DNA of 7,129 bases from Gemmatimonadaceae bacterium (lineage in GTDB: Bacteria; Gemmatimonadota; Gemmatimonadetes; Gemmatimonadales; Gemmatimonadaceae), in NCBI GenBank assembly GCA_025936015.1, contig JAICUE010000130.1:1-7129 (forward strand), given 5' to 3'. Numbering within the stretch: position 1 is the first letter of the stretch; every line of letters begins with the position of its first letter. The notes beneath the pieces were generated by a model. It saw only the letters and a list, made by a program, of their open reading frames with translations, ran no database searches and was not told the origin of the DNA. A program made the translations under genes and the position numbers. Below are positions 1-7,129 of the stretch, one piece after another.

Positions 1-227
1 ATGATCGGTGCATCGAGCCGCACCGCCCATGGACGCGCGAGCGAGTCGACGCTCATGCCATCGTCGAGCACCGCATAGCCGACCATGTACGAGATCGTCT
101 GCTCCGGCGCGGACGCCGAAGCGTAATGCTGGTCGCCGCGGCGCCATTGCGCCTCCGCGTCAGTGACGGTGAGCGCCGAAGCAGCGATTGTCGCCGCAAC
201 GGTGACAAGCAGTGTGCGCGTGGTCAT
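1..227 (-). CDS. Exported protein of unknown function, 5' part only (divergent from the act operon)
   Basis: An open frame starts at the ATG complementary to 225-227 and runs through 75 codons off the left edge without a stop. A strong Shine-Dalgarno sequence (GGGAGGGA, complement of 231-238) sits just before the ATG and supports this start. The first 26 or so residues look like a Sec signal peptide: a short basic start (MTTR), a hydrophobic core rich in Leu, Val, Ala and Thr, and a probable signal peptidase I site after AEA, before Gln-Trp-Arg-Arg. The visible mature part (about 49 residues, with SYMVGYAVLDDGMSVDSLA) matches no family I recognise. It is probably a periplasmic, secreted or surface protein. 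Being divergent from actA, it may share the intergenic control region, but nothing shows that it belongs to ACIII. Confidence 0.7.
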   Translation of the reverse strand, partial: MTTRTLLVTVAATIAASALTVTDAEAQWRRGDQHYASASAPEQTISYMVGYAVLDDGMSVDSLARPWAVRLDAPI

Positions 228-250
228 CGGTCCCTCCCTGCGAGTGGACG

Positions 251-277
251 ACAGGTCGAACAACGGTTGCGACCTGT
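251..277. repeat. Inverted repeat, 8-bp arms, candidate operator for the divergent gene
   Basis: ACAGGTCG (251-258) and CGACCTGT (270-277) are perfect complements around an 11-base spacer, which itself contains CAAC/GTTG. It lies 24 bases upstream of the divergent gene's ATG. It could be a protein-binding palindrome or a hairpin in that gene's leader. No known regulator motif is recognised. Confidence 0.45.
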
Positions 278-314
278 TGAAGCAAGGAGGGCGCGCATCG
301 TGTCATCGCGCTAA

Positions 315-333
315 GTCGTTGTGCGGCAACGAC
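315..333. repeat. Inverted repeat, 7-bp arms, 5-base loop
   Basis: GTCGTTG (315-321) and CAACGAC (327-333) are perfect complements around TGCGG. It is the second of three hairpin-capable repeats within 110 bases and has no T-run on either side. Its role is unknown. Confidence 0.4.
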
Positions 334-338
334 GCCTT

Positions 339-359
339 CGCACGGCACGAACCCGTGCG
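339..359. repeat. Inverted repeat, 7-bp arms, 7-base loop
   Basis: CGCACGG (339-345) and CCGTGCG (353-359) are perfect complements around a 7-base loop. It lies 5 bases from the previous inverted repeat, so the two could form adjacent hairpins in a transcript, or be paired protein sites. No terminator-type T-run follows. Confidence 0.4.
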
Positions 360-499
360 TCATTCGCGCAGGACGGGCTTCTGATCAGCAGCGAGGACAC
401 ACCGCGCACCCTGCCGTCCATCTGCTGCGCGCACTGTTCATCGTCGCGGTGCACTTGCAATCGCCAATGTGCACGGTCATCTTTTGGCCTGCTTGGTGC

Positions 500-517
500 T
501 TGTGAAAATCTTCACAA
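500..517. promoter_or_regulatory. CRP-like palindromic operator upstream of actA
   Basis: TTGTGAA (500-506) and TTCACAA (511-517) form a perfect 7-bp inverted repeat around AATC. The core fits the TGTGA-N6-TCACA consensus of CRP in enterobacteria exactly. It ends 52 bases before the actA start codon. The family match (CRP/FNR superfamily, CRP branch rather than the FNR type TTGAT-N4-ATCAA) is read from sequence. The binding protein in this organism, and whether it activates or represses, are inference. If TAATCC at 525-530 is the -10, the site overlaps the promoter core. Confidence 0.6.
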
Positions 518-569
518 AGTCGAGTAATCCATTCGGCTTTCTCGATCGCCTCAATTCGACCAGGTTGCG

Positions 570-1103
570 ATGATCACGAAAGGGAAGTGGGCGGCCGTTC
601 CAGGGCTCGTCGCTCTCGCTGCGTGCGCCATCTTTCTCTCGGCGTACAGTGGAGCGTCGTCCCCGCAGGGGGCGGCACCGGATCAGCCGATCGCCTACCC
701 CCACCCGGTGCACGTCAAGACACTGGGGATGAACTGCGTCTACTGCCACTTCGCCGCCTTCAAGTCGCCTGACCCGGGAATGCCCGCTGTCGGGACCTGC
801 ATGGGCTGCCATACCGTGGTCGCCGCGAACAAGCCCGAGATCAAGAAGCTCGCGGCCTATTACTACAAGGATCAGCCGGTGCCATGGGTCCGCATCCACA
901 AGGTGCCGGAGTATGTGCATTTCCCGCACATGCGCCACGTGAATGCGGGAGTCACCTGCCAGGACTGTCACGGACAGATCCAGGACATGCCCAAGGTCTA
1001 TCAGGCCAGCTCGCTGAGCATGGGATGGTGCCTCAACTGCCACATCGGGAACTACAAGCCCGAGTTCAAGGCCCGTTACGACTGCAGTACCTGTCACTTC
1101 TGA
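570..1103 (+). CDS. actA: ActA, membrane-anchored pentaheme cytochrome c of Alternative Complex III
   Basis: This is a 177-residue protein with five CxxCH heme c motifs: C56-H60 (CVYCH), C77-H81 (CMGCH), C130-H134 (CQDCH), C154-H158 (CLNCH) and C172-H176 (CSTCH). The fifth lies one residue from the C-terminus. Residues about 8-27 form one hydrophobic segment, an uncleaved anchor or signal, so the hemes face the periplasm. A Leu-Ala-Ala-Cys at 16-19 resembles a lipobox, but hydrophobic residues continue after it, so I favour a membrane anchor. Extra histidines (H45, H48, H110, H117, H120, H123) are candidate distal heme ligands. Known of the family: ActA is pentaheme and takes electrons from the ActB clusters. 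The ATG at 570 is preceded by a weak AGGT (562-565). actB follows, so the assignment is firm. It is compact, ending right after the last heme. Confidence 0.93.
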   Translation: MITKGKWAAVPGLVALAACAIFLSAYSGASSPQGAAPDQPIAYPHPVHVKTLGMNCVYCHFAAFKSPDPGMPAVGTCMGCHTVVAANKPEIKKLAAYYYKDQPVPWVRIHKVPEYVHFPHMRHVNAGVTCQDCHGQIQDMPKVYQASSLSMGWCLNCHIGNYKPEFKARYDCSTCHF

Positions 1104-1109
1104 TCGTCA

Positions 1110-1147
1110 CGAGCGGTCGCGCTGCCTAACGGCAGCCCGGCCGCTCG
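1110..1147 (+). terminator. Strong hairpin between actA and actB (attenuator or processing element; no T-run)
   Basis: Starting 7 bases after the actA stop, 1110-1126 pairs with 1131-1147. This gives 16 base pairs (one a T-G wobble) with one C-C mismatch and a TAAC tetraloop. The inner stem is GCTGCC/GGCAGC and the outer stem CGAGCGG/CCGCTCG. No run of T follows directly (the nearest is TTTT at 1167-1170), so it is not a textbook intrinsic terminator. It more likely causes partial termination, or protects the 3' end of an actA mRNA so that actA is made at a different level from actB. The function is inference; the pairing is seen. Confidence 0.55.
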
Positions 1148-1231
1148 CCGCACGTTCGACTTCGTGTTTTACCGCTGTTGGCCAGACCTTCTCTCGTCCC
1201 TCATCGAAGTGTCAGAGCACGCATCGCCACC

Positions 1232-1235
1232 AGGA
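1232..1235 (+). promoter_or_regulatory. Ribosome binding site that favours the GTG at 1245 for actB
   Basis: AGGA ends nine bases before the GTG at 1245. The two earlier in-frame GTGs (1164 and 1209) have no purine-rich sequence at a useful distance, which is why 1245 was chosen as the start. The match is only four bases, so the choice is moderate. Confidence 0.4.
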
Positions 1236-1244
1236 TCTTCGGCC

Positions 1245-5868
<4,624 letters not shown>

Positions 5869-5869
<1 letters not shown>

Positions 5870-6369
5870 TGCAGGGGATGATGGGAGTCTTCCGCGAGCT
5901 CGACGCCGCCACCGAGACGGTGAAGGCGCTCCGCGCCGCGAAGGTCAACAAGATCACCGCCTACACGCCGACGCCGCGCCACGAATTCGAGGAGGCGTTC
6001 GGCGATCCGCCGAGCCAGGTGCGCAAGTTCACCCTGATCGGCGGCGCGTTAGGCGCGACCTTCGGCTGGTGGATCGCGATCTGGTGCTCGACGTACTGGC
6101 CCCTCGTCGTCGGCGGCAAGGCGATCGCGTCGTGGATTCCGTACACGATCTTCGGCTTCGAGGTCATGGTGCTCATTGGCGGGCTGTCGACGGTCTTCGG
6201 GTTGTTCGGGCTCATCGGCATCCCGCGGCTGGTCACCACCGTCGGCTACGACGAGCGGTTCAGCCAGGGCAACTACGGCATCTTCGCCGAGGGCACGCAG
6301 GAACAGATGCGGAGCATCGAGGAAACGATGCGCCGCCACGGTGCCGTGGAGGTGCGCGGTGCCCGCTGA
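5869..6369 (+). CDS. actD: ActD, DUF3341 membrane subunit of ACIII
   Basis: A 166-residue protein. A soluble N-terminal part (about 1-50, starting GVFRELDAATETVKALR) is followed by two hydrophobic helices (about 52-71 and 93-118) and a soluble C-terminal part with Gly-Tyr-Asp-Glu-Arg-Phe. This is the usual layout of DUF3341/ActD. Known of the family: it is a structural membrane subunit beside ActC with no cofactor; its exact role is unclear. The ATG at 5869 overlaps the actC stop by one base (TGATG) and has GGAGGA at 5855-5860, eight bases ahead. ATGs at 5878 and 5881 are later alternatives. The Ala-Leu-Gly at the first helix uses the rare TTA codon inside the CGTTAGGC 8-mer. Confidence 0.93.
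6348..6352 (+). promoter_or_regulatory. Ribosome binding site inside actD that favours the GTG start of actE
   Basis: GGAGG ends six bases before the GTG at 6359. The later ATG at 6395 has only AAGG at 6374-6377, 17 bases away. Because GGAGG also encodes Val-Glu-Val codons of actD, it could be chance. Confidence 0.4.
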
Positions 6370-7129
6370 CCAGAAGGTTCACCCGGTTCAACCGATGACG
6401 ATCAATCGGCGCCGCCTCGCGCGCGCGCTCGTGTTCGCGTTAGGCGCGTCGGCGATCTCCGCCTGCTCGTGGTTCACCGACTTCAAGGATCAGCCGGACA
6501 TCGATCCGTGGCAGTCGCCCGCCGACACGATCGGCGCGCGCGGGAACCCACAGGGCTCGGTGCCGGTGAGCGGTGCGATCGCGCCGTCGTACGTCGCGTC
6601 GTACACGAATGGCGGCAAGGTGCTCGACGATACGCTGGCCGCGCTTCACAACCCCGTTCCCGCCGATGCACGCTCGCTCGACAATGGCCGCAAGTATTTC
6701 CAGATCAACTGCGCCGTCTGTCACGGGATGGCCGGCGGCGATGCGCCGACGGCTCCCGGGGCCGGCGCGATGGGGAATGGGCCGATCATCAAGTACGGGA
6801 TGTTTCCGCCGAGCCTGCGCACCGACCGCGTGCGCGGATTCAGCGACGGCTACATCTGGGGAATCATCCGCAACGGCCGCGGCCTGATGCCCTCCTACGA
6901 TCGCATCGAGGAAATGGATCGCTGGGACGTCGTCAACTACGTGCGTGCGCTCGAGGCGGCGAACGTCACCGTGCCGACGACTCCGGCCGGAGTTCCCGGA
7001 CAGACGGGCCGCACGTTGCCTGGCTACACCGGCACCGGCCCGACCGTCCCCGCGCCGTACGTGCATCCTGACGGTTCCATCAGTCGCGAAGCATACAGCG
7101 GCGCCGACTCGACGCGCGCCGACTCCGCG
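6359..7129 (+). CDS. actE: ActE, monoheme cytochrome c lipoprotein of ACIII, 3' end missing
   Basis: The frame is open to the window edge without a stop: 257 codons from GTG 6359, or 245 from ATG 6395. I favour 6359 because GGAGG lies ahead of it, giving an 11-base overlap with actD. The ATG would give a neater signal peptide (MTINRRRLARALVF), so the start is unsettled. Counting from the ATG: a hydrophobic segment ends in the lipobox Ile-Ser-Ala-Cys (C24), so the mature protein is probably lipid-anchored. A single heme motif CAVCH lies at 106-110, and M165 in GRGLMPSY is the likely distal heme ligand, giving a class I cytochrome c fold. Known role: ActE is the monoheme subunit that passes electrons toward the terminal acceptor. 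The end of the frame (after about 185) is rich in Pro, Gly and Thr. Confidence 0.88.
   Translation, partial: MPADQKVHPVQPMTINRRRLARALVFALGASAISACSWFTDFKDQPDIDPWQSPADTIGARGNPQGSVPVSGAIAPSYVASYTNGGKVLDDTLAALHNPVPADARSLDNGRKYFQINCAVCHGMAGGDAPTAPGAGAMGNGPIIKYGMFPPSLRTDRVRGFSDGYIWGIIRNGRGLMPSYDRIEEMDRWDVVNYVRALEAANVTVPTTPAGVPGQTGRTLPGYTGTGPTVPAPYVHPDGSISREAYSGADSTRADSA

Larger units (their letters stand above)
228..569. other. Divergent intergenic region with no convincing gene
   Basis: These 342 bases separate two divergently oriented genes and must hold promoters for both. The region is visibly richer in A/T than the genes. Short frames on either strand lack credible composition or start signals. 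It contains three inverted repeats (251-277, 315-333, 339-359), a CRP-like palindrome (500-517), two copies of the palindrome GTGCAC starting 20 bases apart (449-454 and 469-474), and a strong ribosome-binding-like AAGGAGG (284-290) that leads only to a four-codon frame. I could not identify a convincing -35/-10 pair. TAATCC at 525-530 is a weak -10 candidate for actA. Confidence 0.6.

Noticed and set aside
321..527. A 68-codon + strand frame in the intergenic region.
   Set aside because: It has no ribosome binding site, its Arg/Ser/Cys-rich composition is unlike a protein, and it runs through the CRP-like palindrome.
477..1097. A 206-codon open frame on the - strand opposite actA.
   Set aside because: The + strand encodes five CxxCH motifs and a membrane anchor, so this is a shadow frame.
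1164..1208. GTG at 1164 as the actB start.
   Set aside because: It has no ribosome binding site, lies just behind the hairpin, and adds a Cys/Trp-containing stretch (MFYRCWPDL) unlike a Tat n-region.

Overview
This window holds the 5' part of an operon for Alternative Complex III (ACIII). ACIII is the quinol:electron-acceptor oxidoreductase that replaces cytochrome bc1 in many bacteria. The genes actA-actB-actC-actD-actE lie head to tail on the + strand from 570 to the right edge, and actE is cut by the edge. A divergent gene for an exported protein is cut by the left edge (1-227, - strand). The DNA is GC-rich with strong G/C third-position codon preference. A GC-rich member of Gemmatimonadota is my best guess, with Acidobacteriota or a GC-rich Bacteroidota/Rhodothermota relative also possible. 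This rests on base composition and gene content only, with no marker gene.

Layout: 1-227, start of a secreted or periplasmic protein of unknown function. 228-569, divergent intergenic region with three inverted repeats and a CRP-like palindrome (500-517) just ahead of actA. 570-1103, actA, a membrane-anchored pentaheme cytochrome c. 1104-1244, a gap with a strong hairpin and the first copy of a 36-bp tandem repeat that carries alternative GTG starts. 1245-4409, actB, a Tat-exported fusion of a molybdopterin-oxidoreductase-like domain and an iron-sulfur domain. 4409-5869, actC, an NrfD/PsrC-type membrane subunit. 5869-6369, actD (DUF3341). From about 6359, actE, a monoheme cytochrome c lipoprotein. 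actB/actC and actC/actD overlap by one base (TGATG), as expected for translational coupling.

How they work together (known for the family): ActC oxidises quinol in the membrane. Electrons pass through the iron-sulfur clusters of the ActB C-terminal domain to the hemes of ActA and ActE, and on to a periplasmic carrier or directly to a terminal oxidase. ActD is a small membrane subunit. actF and oxidase genes would be expected just right of the window but are not visible.

No previously undescribed gene system is evident. The most unusual signal is an exact 8-mer, CGTTAGGC or its complement GCCTAACG, found ten times between 1124 and 6445 where well under one copy is expected by chance. It supplies nearly all TTA leucine codons in the genes. 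The next most interesting signals are the 38-nt actA/actB hairpin (whose loop contains the 8-mer core), the duplicated actB start region, and the CRP-like site.
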